From: Alloscardovia omnicolens DSM 21503
Lineage (GTDB): Bacteria; Actinomycetota; Actinomycetes; Actinomycetales; Bifidobacteriaceae
Assembly: GCF_000420505.1 (NCBI RefSeq)
Contig: NZ_ATVB01000003.1
Coordinates: 62,001-126,000 of the forward strand
Direction: 5' to 3'
Length of the DNA stretch: 64,000 nucleotides
The translations under genes were made by a program, and so were the position numbers. The notes beneath the pieces are model-generated. The model made no database searches and had not been told where the DNA came from. It saw only the letters and a list, made by a program, of their open reading frames with translations. Of the stretch, positions 1 to 8,267 are shown piece by piece; the first letter of the stretch is position 1, and every line of letters begins with the position of its first letter.

Positions 1-477
1 ATTCCAATTTTCCCTGCAGCACCGTTCCTCAAATACGATCCGAGCGGAATTATTGTTTTGTTAGCAGGCTTCGGATATGGTCCGTATGCAGCCGTTATCG
101 TCAGCATTATTAGTTCGCTGCCTCATCTTGTCACCGATCCTGTTGGCGGCTTAATTATGCTTGCTTGCTCGTTGGCTTTTAGCGTGCCATCGGCGTGGCT
201 CTACAAAAATCATCGTACCCGTGCTTTTGCTTTAATTTCTATGCTGGTGGGAGCTGTCAGTTTTATTGTTGTTGCGCTACTGCTGAATTTAGCGATTACT
301 CCTTTGTATACCTCCACACCGGTGAGCGCAGTAGTGTCTATGATTCTGCCGTTTTTGCTGCCTTTTAACGTTATTAAAGCAGTTATTCATTTGGTTATTA
401 CCACTGTGTGCTATAAGCCTATTACTGGTTTGCTCAAGTCATTTATGAAATCTCAGAATGCTCAGCGCCGTGTTTAG
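1..477 (+). CDS. ECF transporter S component, RibU-like (partial, 5' end missing)
   Basis: The reading frame is open from base 1 and ends at TAG 475-477, so the N-terminus lies outside the window. The visible part is about 158 residues with several hydrophobic segments. It begins with IPIFPAAPFLKYDPSG, which matches the FLKYDPS signature of riboflavin-binding RibU-type S components (family knowledge). The likely role is membrane binding of riboflavin or a similar vitamin for energy-coupling-factor transport. A gene for a fused ECF ATPase/T protein starts 31 bases downstream on the same strand, which fits a two-gene transporter operon. The substrate is inferred from one motif only; another vitamin is possible. 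Confidence 0.75.
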   Translation: MPIFPAAPFLKYDPSGIIVLLAGFGYGPYAAVIVSIISSLPHLVTDPVGGLIMLACSLAFSVPSAWLYKNHRTRAFALISMLVGAVSFIVVALLLNLAITPLYTSTPVSAVVSMILPFLLPFNVIKAVIHLVITTVCYKPITGLLKSFMKSQNAQRRV

Positions 478-508
478 CGCATTCTATGCATGAGGAGGGA
501 GCATATAG

Positions 509-2797
509 ATGACTGAGTATGAAGCTTTTGCTCTACGGCATGTGAGCTTTGTTTATGAGACTGCTGGGATTAACGCCCATGGAGAGACGGATGCTGCTAA
601 CCGTTTAGAAACTGACGCTAATCGAACCGCTGTAGCAAAAAATACTGCACGTGCCGCCGTAGATGATGTGAGCTTGACTATTAAACGCGGTGAGTGGGTC
701 ACGATTATTGGTTCGAACGGTAGCGGTAAAACGACTTTATCGCGTATGCTTGCTGCTGTGAGCGCTCCGACCAGCGGTCAGATTAATGTGCTCGGCGAGC
801 ACTTGTATGACGAAGAGCGCGGTGCTCAGCGAAGCGTGTATGTACGCGCGAGACGGCATATCGCTTACGTGACGCAAAACCCCGAAGATCATATTGTGGG
901 CGAGACAGTAAAAGACGATGTTGCTTTTGAACCGGAGAATCTAGGCTGGGCACCTTGTGACACTGCACGCACTGTAGACGAGTCGCTGCATGCCACGGGC
1001 ATGATGTACGCCTCTAATAGTGACCCGCACAATCTGTCTGGAGGCCAACAGCAGCGAGTGGCGCTTGCTTCTGCATTGGCGGCACATCCAGACATCCTTA
1101 TTTTGGATGAGCCTTTTGCCTATGTGGACGGTTCGGCGAGGCGAGCTTTGCTTGCAACTCTAGAGCAGGCGCATGCGCGCGGGGTGACTATTGTTATTAT
1201 TTCGCATCACCTGTCTGTTGGGCGCTATGGTCAGCGCGTGATTGAATTGAGTCGCGGGCGCATTGTGCGTGACCTGAGCGCTGGCGAGTTTGAGGCAGAG
1301 TTTGAGGCAGAGTTTGGCAACGGGGATTCTTTCCACGCATGTAATCGAGAGAATATTGAAAAGGCAGGGATTGCCGTCAACGCTCAATCAAGTTCCAAAG
1401 AACCACTTCTGTCCACGCAAAATCTCAGTATTACATTCGCTGGTCATGCAGTGCTCTCTAACATCAATCTGAGCGTTAATCACGGTGATTTTCTAACAAT
1501 CAGTGGCGCTAACGGAAGCGGTAAAACTACCCTCGTATCCGCTCTTGCAGGCATTACTCAACCTCAATCAGGCAGCGTGCACTTTCATGGTCAGCGTATC
1601 GGCATAGCCATGCAGAAGGTCGAAAAACAGCTTTTCGCATCGACGGTTTACGAGGATATTGCTTTCGGCCCGCGCAATCTCGGATTATCCGAAACAGACA
1701 TTCACCACAGCGTGCAGTCTACCACCGAGCTCCTAGGAATTACTCATCTTCTGGATTCATCTGTATGGAATTTATCGGGTGGACAGCAAAGGCTGGTTGC
1801 GCTTGCAGGAGTTCTTGCTATGCAGCCTGATTTAATTATTCTCGATGAACCTACAGCAGGTTTAGATGCATCGACCACGCAACGCATTCTCGGTATTTTA
1901 CGCTCTTTGCATAAGCAGGGGTTAACCATAATCATGGTGACGCACGAGCTGGAGCATATTAAGACTCTTGCCACGCGCGCTTTTGTTTTGGATGTTCCTG
2001 CACAGCGTGCTGACGAGGCGATGCAATCGACTGTGCGCGCTCCACAGTCCACTTTCGACCCTCGTGCTTTAACGCTGACTACACTTGCCATACTTTTCAC
2101 GTTTTTTGCTCTGCAATCGCCTGCACAGCTTCTGCTTGGATTAGCAGTAACGGTTGTCTATGTATTCATGACTCGCATTCGACTGCGCGATCTTCTCACA
2201 TGGGTTACACCATTTCTCTTCTTCATCTGTGTGATGGGATTATTCAATCTCTTTGTAGATCGTAGCGGTTCTGCTGTGTTCGCTACTCCCATCTTCACTG
2301 TTACGACCGGCGGAGCTTGGTCAGCACTTTTGTATGCAGGACGTTTTGCTCTGCTCGCTGTGATTGCTGTGTCTTATCTGCATATTCTGCCGCCAACACG
2401 CATTTCCGATGCTGTAGAAAATATGGCTCAGCCTTTAACGCGCGTTGGAATTCCTGTGCATCAGCTTTCTTTAATGTCTACGCTTGCTTTGCGTTTTATT
2501 CCTCTTTTATCCAGAGATTTTAAGGATTTAACCGCGGCTCAGGAACTGCGTGGCGCTACGATTACTCATGGTCCACTCGGCACGCGATTACGGTCGCTCC
2601 AAGCGCTGATTGTTCCTGCTTTTGCGAATGCTTTGCGTCATGCTGATAAGTTGAGCGTTGCGCTTGATGTGCGCGGATATGATCCGGATAATGCTCGTGT
2701 TCCGTGGCGCGTTATGCGCATGACATGGCGTGATTATGCGCTTATCTCTGGGTATGTATGCTATCTTGCGGTTATTGTTACCTTAGCATTTATATAG
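509..2797 (+). CDS. ECF transporter energizing protein: two ATPase domains fused to T component
   Basis: This 762-residue protein combines three ECF module parts usually encoded separately. ATPase domain 1 has Walker A at residues 68-76 (GSNGSGKTT), a signature LSGGQQQRVALA and Walker B LILDEP. ATPase domain 2 has Walker A near 333-341 (GANGSGKTT), LSGGQQRLVALA and LIILDEP. From about residue 520 there is a hydrophobic CbiQ/EcfT-like domain with the paired coupling motifs ELRG and DVRG. It should hydrolyse ATP to drive uptake through an S component, most likely the RibU-like protein encoded just upstream. Residues about 261-269 contain a short duplication (FEAEFEAEF) in the linker. The start has a purine-rich SD (gaggaggg). 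Function is firm; the cognate substrate is inferred. Confidence 0.88.
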   Translation: MTEYEAFALRHVSFVYETAGINAHGETDAANRLETDANRTAVAKNTARAAVDDVSLTIKRGEWVTIIGSNGSGKTTLSRMLAAVSAPTSGQINVLGEHLYDEERGAQRSVYVRARRHIAYVTQNPEDHIVGETVKDDVAFEPENLGWAPCDTARTVDESLHATGMMYASNSDPHNLSGGQQQRVALASALAAHPDILILDEPFAYVDGSARRALLATLEQAHARGVTIVIISHHLSVGRYGQRVIELSRGRIVRDLSAGEFEAEFEAEFGNGDSFHACNRENIEKAGIAVNAQSSSKEPLLSTQNLSITFAGHAVLSNINLSVNHGDFLTISGANGSGKTTLVSALAGITQPQSGSVHFHGQRIGIAMQKVEKQLFASTVYEDIAFGPRNLGLSETDIHHSVQSTTELLGITHLLDSSVWNLSGGQQRLVALAGVLAMQPDLIILDEPTAGLDASTTQRILGILRSLHKQGLTIIMVTHELEHIKTLATRAFVLDVPAQRADEAMQSTVRAPQSTFDPRALTLTTLAILFTFFALQSPAQLLLGLAVTVVYVFMTRIRLRDLLTWVTPFLFFICVMGLFNLFVDRSGSAVFATPIFTVTTGGAWSALLYAGRFALLAVIAVSYLHILPPTRISDAVENMAQPLTRVGIPVHQLSLMSTLALRFIPLLSRDFKDLTAAQELRGATITHGPLGTRLRSLQALIVPAFANALRHADKLSVALDVRGYDPDNARVPWRVMRMTWRDYALISGYVCYLAVIVTLAFI

Positions 2798-2890
2798 TTT
2801 TTGCTTTCTCATGCGCTGCTGATTGCCTCAGGACTGATAACAGTAACGTACTTTTTGATGAGGTTTGCGTTTTCTGCTTTATCTTTCATA

Positions 2891-2986
2891 GCTGAGCTTA
2901 GCAGTGAGTGGTAAAGCTTTTACCAGCTGTGATTTGGGTGGTCAAATAGCTTTAACGAGTAGCGCTATCGATAGCGGTGAAAGATA
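2891..2986 (+). repeat. Dispersed 96-bp intergenic repeat, copy A
   Basis: Aligning this segment without gaps to 41213-41308 gives 65 of 96 identical bases by hand count. Both copies begin with GCTGAGC, share AGCTTTTACCA in the middle and end with GAAAGATA. Both are intergenic and on the same strand, here between convergent genes. Function unknown. It may be a small RNA, a miniature element or a protein-binding array. Confidence 0.6.
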
Positions 2987-3080
2987 CAGCACAGAGCATT
3001 AATTCTTGCTCGCATCGCATGCAGGTCTACCTTACTACCACTTCACGAGCACATAAGATTGAATCACCCAACCATAGAAA

Positions 3081-3116
3081 ACGGCTATCACTAGGTATTC
3101 ACCAAGCGATAGCCGT
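3081..3116 (-). terminator. Intrinsic terminator of clpC
   Basis: Arms ACGGCTATC (3081-3089) and GATAGCCGT (3108-3116) form a 9-bp stem. On the minus strand the stem is followed by TTTTCTA. It lies 25 bases past the clpC stop codon. Confidence 0.7.
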
Positions 3117-3140
3117 CTATTCAGAACAATAAATCAGAAG

Positions 3141-5672
3141 TTATTCTGCTTCAGCAGTCTCAGGCTCAACCACTTCTTCAGTTTCGACCTCAGACTCAGC
3201 TTCTACAAAAGGCTTTGCTGAGAATGTGAATTCACCAAGAATACCTTCACCTTCCGAATCCACCGTAATCTGCTCATTATCGTGCAAATCACCCAGCAGA
3301 ATCTTCTCGGAAATAGCATCCTCAATATCACGCTGAATAACTCGGCGCAAAGGACGCGCGCCCAAAAGTGGGTCAAATCCCTTTTGCGCCAGCAAATCCT
3401 TAGCCTGATCAGTCAACTCAACAACCATATGACGCTCGAACAAGCGGTCGTTCAAGCGCGCCACGTCCAAGTCAACAATCTGACGCACCTGAGATTCGGT
3501 GAGCTGCTGGAATACAATAATGTCGTCCAAGCGGTTCAAGAACTCTGGGCGGAACTGTCCCTTCAGCTCAGTGGACACTTGATCCTTCATACGCTGGTAG
3601 GACGTTTCCGTATTGCCCCCAATATTGAAACCGGTATTTGCACTTTGAGCAATCTTGCTTGTTCCCAAGTTGGTGGTCAAAATAATAATCGTGTTCTTGA
3701 AGTCCACTTTACGACCCTGACCGTCAGTCAAATGACCGTCATCCAATACCTGCAACAAGGTATTGAAAATATCAGGGTGCGCTTTCTCAATCTCATCGAA
3801 AAGCACAACGGAGAATGGCTTACGGCGAACTTTCTCAGTCAGCTCACCGCCTTCATCGTATCCCACGTATCCCGGAGGCGCACCAAAGAGTCGAGAAGCA
3901 GCGTACTTTTCGCCGAACTCAGACATATCAATGCGAATCAAAGCATTTTCATCGTCAAAGAGGAACTGAGCCAAGCTCTTTGCCAGCTCGGTCTTACCCA
4001 CACCTGTTGGGCCAGCGAAAATAAACGAGCCAGATGGACGCTTCGGATCCTTCAAGCCCACACGTGCACGACGGATAGAGCGTGCCAAAGCAGACACAGC
4101 CTCTTCCTGACCTATAATACGCTTATGTAACTCAGCTTCCATGCTCAGCAACTTCTGAGATTCTTCCTGAGTCAGCTTAAAGACTGGAATACCCGTGGTG
4201 GAGGAAATAACTTGAGCAATTACTTCTTCGTCAACCACCATGGACACATCAGATTCGCCTTCGCGCCATGCCTGTTCACGATTTTTGCGCTTTGTCTCCA
4301 AAGTTTCCTGCTCGTCGCGCAAAGAAGCAGCTTTCTCAAAGTCCTGCTGAGCAATAGCGTCGTCCTTCTGAGTCTTCAACTCAGTAATGCGCTTATCCAT
4401 CTCCTTGAGCTCAGGTGGAGCAGTCAAGCGACGAATACGCAGACGAGCGCCGGCTTCATCAATCAAATCAATCGCCTTATCTGGCAAATGACGGTCTTGA
4501 ATATAGCGTGCAGACAGTTCCGCAGCGGACTGCAAAGCCTTATCCGTAATAGTTACACGATGATGATCCTCATAGTTCTTACGCAGTCCCTTGAGAATTT
4601 CAATCGTATCGGCAATACTTGGCTCATTAACCTGGATAGGCTGGAAACGTCGTTCCAAAGCAGCATCTTTTTCAATGTACTTACGATATTCATCCGTAGT
4701 TGTAGCCCCAATGGTCTGCAGCTCACCACGCGCAAGCATAGGCTTGAGCATGTCGGAAGCGCCCATCGCACCATCAGCAGATCCAGCGCCCACAATAGTG
4801 TGAATCTCATCGATAAAGAGCACAACATCACCGCGAGTTTGAATTTCCTTCAGCACCTTCTTGAGACGCTCTTCGAAATCACCACGATAACGCGAACCAG
4901 CAATCATCGAACCGAGGTCGAGAGAATAAATCTGCTTATCTTTCAGTGTTTCTGGTACATCACCATTAACCACTTTTTGAGCCAAACCTTCAACAACAGC
5001 GGTTTTACCCACGCCAGGTTCGCCAATAAGCACAGGATTATTCTTCGTGCGACGGCTCAGCACAACCATAACGCGCTGAATTTCCGCACTACGTCCAATA
5101 ACAGGATCAAGCTTACCGTCACGTGCCTGCTGAGTAAGATTACGTCCAAACTGGTCGAGCAGAGCAGAGCCTGACTGATTCTGTTTATTCGCCACGCTTC
5201 CCGAGTTTGCCAACTCACCTTGAGCACTCGAATCGTGCGTATCACGAATAGCATCAATAACAGAGGTACGCAGTTCGGTGAGATCTACATTCATCTTCAC
5301 CAGAACTTGTGTGCCCACGCCTTCGCCTTCGTGAATAAGCCCTAAAAGAATATGTTCAGTGCCAATATAGCTGTGACCCAATTGCAAAGCTTCACGCAAC
5401 GACAGTTCCAGCACTTGCTTAGCATGAGGTGTAAAAGGAATATGACCAGACGTTGTGGCATTACCCTTGCCAATCATCTCCTCAACCTGAGCTTTGGTTG
5501 CCTCAAACTGCACGCCTTTGGCTTCCAATGCTTTAGCAGCAACACCCTCACCCTCGCGGATAAGACCCAGAAGCAAATGCTCCGTACCAATATAGTTATG
5601 CTGGAGAGAGCGCGCTTCTTCCTGAGCAAGCACGATAACACGTCGCGCTCTGTCAGTAAAACGTTCAAACAT
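3141..5672 (-). CDS. clpC: ATP-dependent Clp protease ATP-binding subunit ClpC
   Basis: A Hsp100 unfoldase of 843 residues that feeds substrates to ClpP in the cytoplasm. Two Clp N-terminal repeats occupy about residues 1-145. The D1 AAA domain has Walker A GEPGVGKT at about 217-224 and FIDEIH. A UVR-type coiled coil lies near 435-465. The D2 domain has GPTGVGKT at about 554-561 and LFDEIEKAH. The C-terminus is an acidic Glu-rich tail. The ATG at 5672 gives the family N-terminus [11 protein letters not shown] and has GGAGG five bases upstream. A TTG 12 bases earlier in frame lies inside that SD and is rejected. A HAIR-like box lies about 95 bp upstream, suggesting HspR control. Confidence 0.97.
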   Translation of the reverse strand: MFERFTDRARRVIVLAQEEARSLQHNYIGTEHLLLGLIREGEGVAAKALEAKGVQFEATKAQVEEMIGKGNATTSGHIPFTPHAKQVLELSLREALQLGHSYIGTEHILLGLIHEGEGVGTQVLVKMNVDLTELRTSVIDAIRDTHDSSAQGELANSGSVANKQNQSGSALLDQFGRNLTQQARDGKLDPVIGRSAEIQRVMVVLSRRTKNNPVLIGEPGVGKTAVVEGLAQKVVNGDVPETLKDKQIYSLDLGSMIAGSRYRGDFEERLKKVLKEIQTRGDVVLFIDEIHTIVGAGSADGAMGASDMLKPMLARGELQTIGATTTDEYRKYIEKDAALERRFQPIQVNEPSIADTIEILKGLRKNYEDHHRVTITDKALQSAAELSARYIQDRHLPDKAIDLIDEAGARLRIRRLTAPPELKEMDKRITELKTQKDDAIAQQDFEKAASLRDEQETLETKRKNREQAWREGESDVSMVVDEEVIAQVISSTTGIPVFKLTQEESQKLLSMEAELHKRIIGQEEAVSALARSIRRARVGLKDPKRPSGSFIFAGPTGVGKTELAKSLAQFLFDDENALIRIDMSEFGEKYAASRLFGAPPGYVGYDEGGELTEKVRRKPFSVVLFDEIEKAHPDIFNTLLQVLDDGHLTDGQGRKVDFKNTIIILTTNLGTSKIAQSANTGFNIGGNTETSYQRMKDQVSTELKGQFRPEFLNRLDDIIVFQQLTESQVRQIVDLDVARLNDRLFERHMVVELTDQAKDLLAQKGFDPLLGARPLRRVIQRDIEDAISEKILLGDLHDNEQITVDSEGEGILGEFTFSAKPFVEAESEVETEEVVEPETAEAE

Positions 5673-5702
5673 AAAGTCCTCCAAAAATTTTTCCTAGCTT
5701 AG

Positions 5703-5733
5703 ATTGTACAGATAATTGTGCCGAGCTGCTCAA
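5703..5733 (-). promoter_or_regulatory. Possible clpC promoter
   Basis: On the minus strand TTGAGC (5733-5728) is followed after 19 bases by TACAAT (5708-5703), about 30 bases before the clpC ATG. The spacing is longer than usual, so support is weak. Confidence 0.35.
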
Positions 5734-5766
5734 TTTTTATGACTTTTCCACCCTAGAGCCAAAAAA

Positions 5767-5787
5767 CTTGAGTGTTTGCCGCGCAAG
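5767..5787. promoter_or_regulatory. HAIR-like HspR box between clpC and usp
   Basis: CTTGAGT (5767-5773), seven bases, then GCGCAAG (5781-5787). The published HspR inverted repeat is CTTGAGT-N7-ACTCAAG. The left half is exact, the right half matches 5 of 7, and the spacer length is exact. It lies about 95 bp upstream of clpC and about 115 bp upstream of the divergent usp gene, so either or both could be controlled. Confidence 0.5.
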
Positions 5788-5900
5788 TTCAGTAGTTCAA
5801 CACGGTAAGTTCGGCGTTTTCCTTGAATATCTGTGCGTGTCTTTTATGTAGGACTGTGCATTCAGTCTAAGCGCGGTAGACTAGAGAAAAGGAGGGAATT

Positions 5901-6851
5901 ATGACTGACATAACAATGCATACCCCTACGCCTCTTGGTGAGTTAGCCGTCGGAGTGGACGGCACCGCAGAATCTTTTGCTGCTTTAGAGTGGGCAATGC
6001 AGGAATCTGTGGTTACTGGTCAGAAAGTTCATGCTATTTATGGATGGACTCATTCTTGGGATTTAGGTGATGAGCCTACTTCTGCTGAAGAATGGCAACG
6101 AGTTCGCGCAATAATCAACGCTGATTTACGCACCTGGGCAGATCAGGCAGCTGAAGGCATTAATTTTGATCAATCCTTACTCAAGCTCACTTCGGTGCAC
6201 TCTGCAGGCACTACCGCTCTGCTCGATATAGGTTCGAGAGCACACCAAATTGTGGTTGGACGACGCACTATGAGCATTGTGGCTCGCTGGTTCCTCGGCT
6301 CTATGAGCGAAAATTTGGTGTATCAATCCTCTACCCCGGTTACTGTGGTGCGTGCTGTCGATGCTTCTGATTCTTCTCGGGACCAGCAAAAAGCATCGGT
6401 TTCCGAAGAATTGTTGCTCGGTTCTAACCATCATTTACCGTTGGTAGTGGCGGTAGATGGTTCGCAACCAAGTTTACGCGCTCTAGATTTCGCTGTGGAA
6501 TCTGCCCGTGCAGAGCATCGCGATATTCACGTGTTATATGCGTGGCAAACAAAGACTTTAAGCCGTTATATGGAACAAGGACATGCTGTTCCATCTGTTG
6601 ATGAGGGGCAACAGGTTGCCCAGCGCGTTCTGGCAACGCTCGTTGAGCAAGCTGAGATTCCGAATGAAATTTCTGTGGTGCAACATGCAATTCATGCGGC
6701 TCCTGCTAAAGCGCTGATTGATGCTTCTCATTATTCACGCCGCATTATTATGGGTTCGCGAGGTTTAGGCAAGTTTGACCAGCACGTTCTGGGTTCAGTA
6801 AGCCGTAAACTGCTTGACTGCTCATGGGCTCCGGTGACGATTGTTCATTAA
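5901..6851 (+). CDS. Universal stress protein with two UspA domains
   Basis: A 316-residue protein with two tandem UspA domains (about 12-152 and 172-316), typical of actinobacterial cytoplasmic stress proteins. The second domain carries the ATP-binding signature G-2x-G-9x-GS (GSRGLG then LGSVS). In the first domain the corresponding stretch is GRRTMS then LGSMS, so it lacks the second glycine and may bind nucleotide poorly. The ATG follows a strong SD (AAGGAGGG). It is transcribed divergently from clpC, and its transcript ends at a strong hairpin directly after the stop. The exact role in stress is not deducible here. Confidence 0.93.
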   Translation: MTDITMHTPTPLGELAVGVDGTAESFAALEWAMQESVVTGQKVHAIYGWTHSWDLGDEPTSAEEWQRVRAIINADLRTWADQAAEGINFDQSLLKLTSVHSAGTTALLDIGSRAHQIVVGRRTMSIVARWFLGSMSENLVYQSSTPVTVVRAVDASDSSRDQQKASVSEELLLGSNHHLPLVVAVDGSQPSLRALDFAVESARAEHRDIHVLYAWQTKTLSRYMEQGHAVPSVDEGQQVAQRVLATLVEQAEIPNEISVVQHAIHAAPAKALIDASHYSRRIIMGSRGLGKFDQHVLGSVSRKLLDCSWAPVTIVH

Positions 6852-6852
6852 C

Positions 6853-6891
6853 AGATAAGTGCGGGTCGTATCTAACGACCCGCACTTATCT
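6853..6891. terminator. Bidirectional intrinsic terminator
   Basis: Perfect 17-bp arms (6853-6869 and 6875-6891) with a 5-base loop lie between the convergent stops of the usp gene and the DUF3027 gene. There are A/T-rich flanks on both sides. Confidence 0.9.
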
Positions 6892-7782
6892 TTATTCTTC
6901 ATCTACTAAATCATCTGGATTATCTACATCTTCCAAAATATCGGCAATTCGCCTCTCTTCTGCAGTAGGCTGAGCAACACGTGGACGCGAAACAATAATA
7001 ATGTCATCTCCATCATCCACTGTAGGCTCTGGCTGTATCCATAGCTGAGAAGGTTCTGGAGGATTAATATCTGAATGTTCGCCACACCCGTGATCAAGCG
7101 AAACAATACGACCGTCGTCTTGACTCCACTTATTGGCACAGACACCAAACATCGTGCCTAACTCACCTTGAAGTTGAACGAAGAAACCGCAAGTTTGGCA
7201 TGTTTTACCCGCAGCTACACGTGTAGACAATGATTTTGGACCATGAGGACCGTTATACCAACGCTCAGCTGTTTGTGCGCGACCTTCAGCAGATAATACG
7301 CGAGAGCGAGATAAATTCAGTTCTTCTACTATCTGAGTGTATTCTTCTACCTCGGTTTTTCGAAAGCTATCTGAGGCTTGACCGCCACTTACTCCTTGCT
7401 CTAAACGCTCATCGTCAGGCTCAGTCCCCAACACATCTGTGGGAGAAATATCGGAAGGAAGTAAACGATCTTTCCACGGTATCCACTCAGGAGCAAGCAA
7501 AGCATCTGCAGTAGGTACAAGAGAAGACTCGTTAACAGTCCACTTATCTGCCTGAATATCGTGATACATGGTGATGGACCACTGCCATCCCTCGTATCCT
7601 TTCAAAGCAGAGACAAAACGCATATCGAGAACATTGCTGTCTACTATCCACGCGCCAACAAAGTCTCCAACATGGTCTGCACTGTCTGCAATATCAAGTA
7701 AAGCAAAGCGAGCCTGCTCAATAACAGGCTGTTCCACCTCTACTGCTTCGTCAGCGCTCTTGTGCGGGGATTGTTCCGTCAT
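6892..7782 (-). CDS. DUF3027 family protein
   Basis: A 296-residue cytoplasmic protein resembling the actinobacterial DUF3027 family, whose biochemical role I do not know. Recognisable family features are ALLAPEWIPWKDRLLPSDIS near residues 94-113 and the following acidic segment. A cysteine cluster (CQTC, then CANK and HGCG) near 193-232 looks like a zinc ribbon. It lies 30 bases downstream of the cold-shock-domain gene on the same strand, a pairing often seen in actinobacteria, so the two are probably co-transcribed. Confidence 0.82.
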   Translation of the reverse strand: MTEQSPHKSADEAVEVEQPVIEQARFALLDIADSADHVGDFVGAWIVDSNVLDMRFVSALKGYEGWQWSITMYHDIQADKWTVNESSLVPTADALLAPEWIPWKDRLLPSDISPTDVLGTEPDDERLEQGVSGGQASDSFRKTEVEEYTQIVEELNLSRSRVLSAEGRAQTAERWYNGPHGPKSLSTRVAAGKTCQTCGFFVQLQGELGTMFGVCANKWSQDDGRIVSLDHGCGEHSDINPPEPSQLWIQPEPTVDDGDDIIIVSRPRVAQPTAEERRIADILEDVDNPDDLVDEE

Positions 7783-7812
7783 GATTTCTCTCTTCCAGAT
7801 GTGTGGTCTGGA

Positions 7813-8202
7813 TTAATCCTGCACATCAAAATTATCTGCTATAGCACGCAAAACATGTGCTAGCTTTTGCGATTCACGTGCCTGAGGGTAGCGTCCTCGA
7901 CGCAAACTATTACCAGCCGAGTCAAGAAGCTTAATCACATCTTCCACAATACTTGCCATATCTTCAGGCTTTGGTCGCGTTGCCTTCACCACAGACATAG
8001 CAGGACCAATAACGCGAATATCCATCGCCTGAGGTCCTCGACGGCTTTCAATACGCGAAAACTCAACTTTTGTTCCCGGACGTAAAGTTGTTGCCCCAGC
8101 AGGTAAAGCCATTGCTGGGACGAAAACATCTTCGCCGTCTTCGCTACTGATAAAACCAAATTTCTTATCAGCATCAAACCAACGTACTTTTCCGCTTGGC
8201 AT
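7813..8202 (-). CDS. Cold-shock-domain protein with C-terminal extension
   Basis: 129 residues. The first ~66 are a CspA-type nucleic-acid-binding domain: GKVRWFDADKKFGFI carries RNP1-like residues, followed by DVFVP in place of the usual DVFVH. The remaining ~60 residues are an extension absent from the ~67-residue classical Csp proteins. The likely role is as an RNA or single-stranded DNA chaperone in the cytoplasm. It heads a two-gene unit with the DUF3027 gene. Confidence 0.9.
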   Translation of the reverse strand: MPSGKVRWFDADKKFGFISSEDGEDVFVPAMALPAGATTLRPGTKVEFSRIESRRGPQAMDIRVIGPAMSVVKATRPKPEDMASIVEDVIKLLDSAGNSLRRGRYPQARESQKLAHVLRAIADNFDVQD

Positions 8203-8267
8203 TTTCGTCCTTACCTCTTACGTGTATCTAAAACTCTTCGGTCTATTATTGTAACGCAAAGATAATT

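Larger units (their letters stand above)
2798..3140. other. Intergenic region between convergent ecf and clpC genes
   Basis: 343 bases without a credible gene. It holds a dispersed repeat copy (2891-2986) and a terminator for clpC (3081-3116). Inside the repeat there are two short symmetric elements. One is TGGTAAA-gct-TTTACCA at 2909-2925. The other is a 14-bp perfect palindrome CGCTATCGATAGCG at 2963-2976. Confidence 0.7.

Noticed and set aside
4212-5174. Long plus-strand ORF (320 codons) opposite clpC, and another at 3282-4130
   Set aside because: Both lie entirely antisense to a conserved clpC and their translations have no recognisable domain and look like frame shadows.
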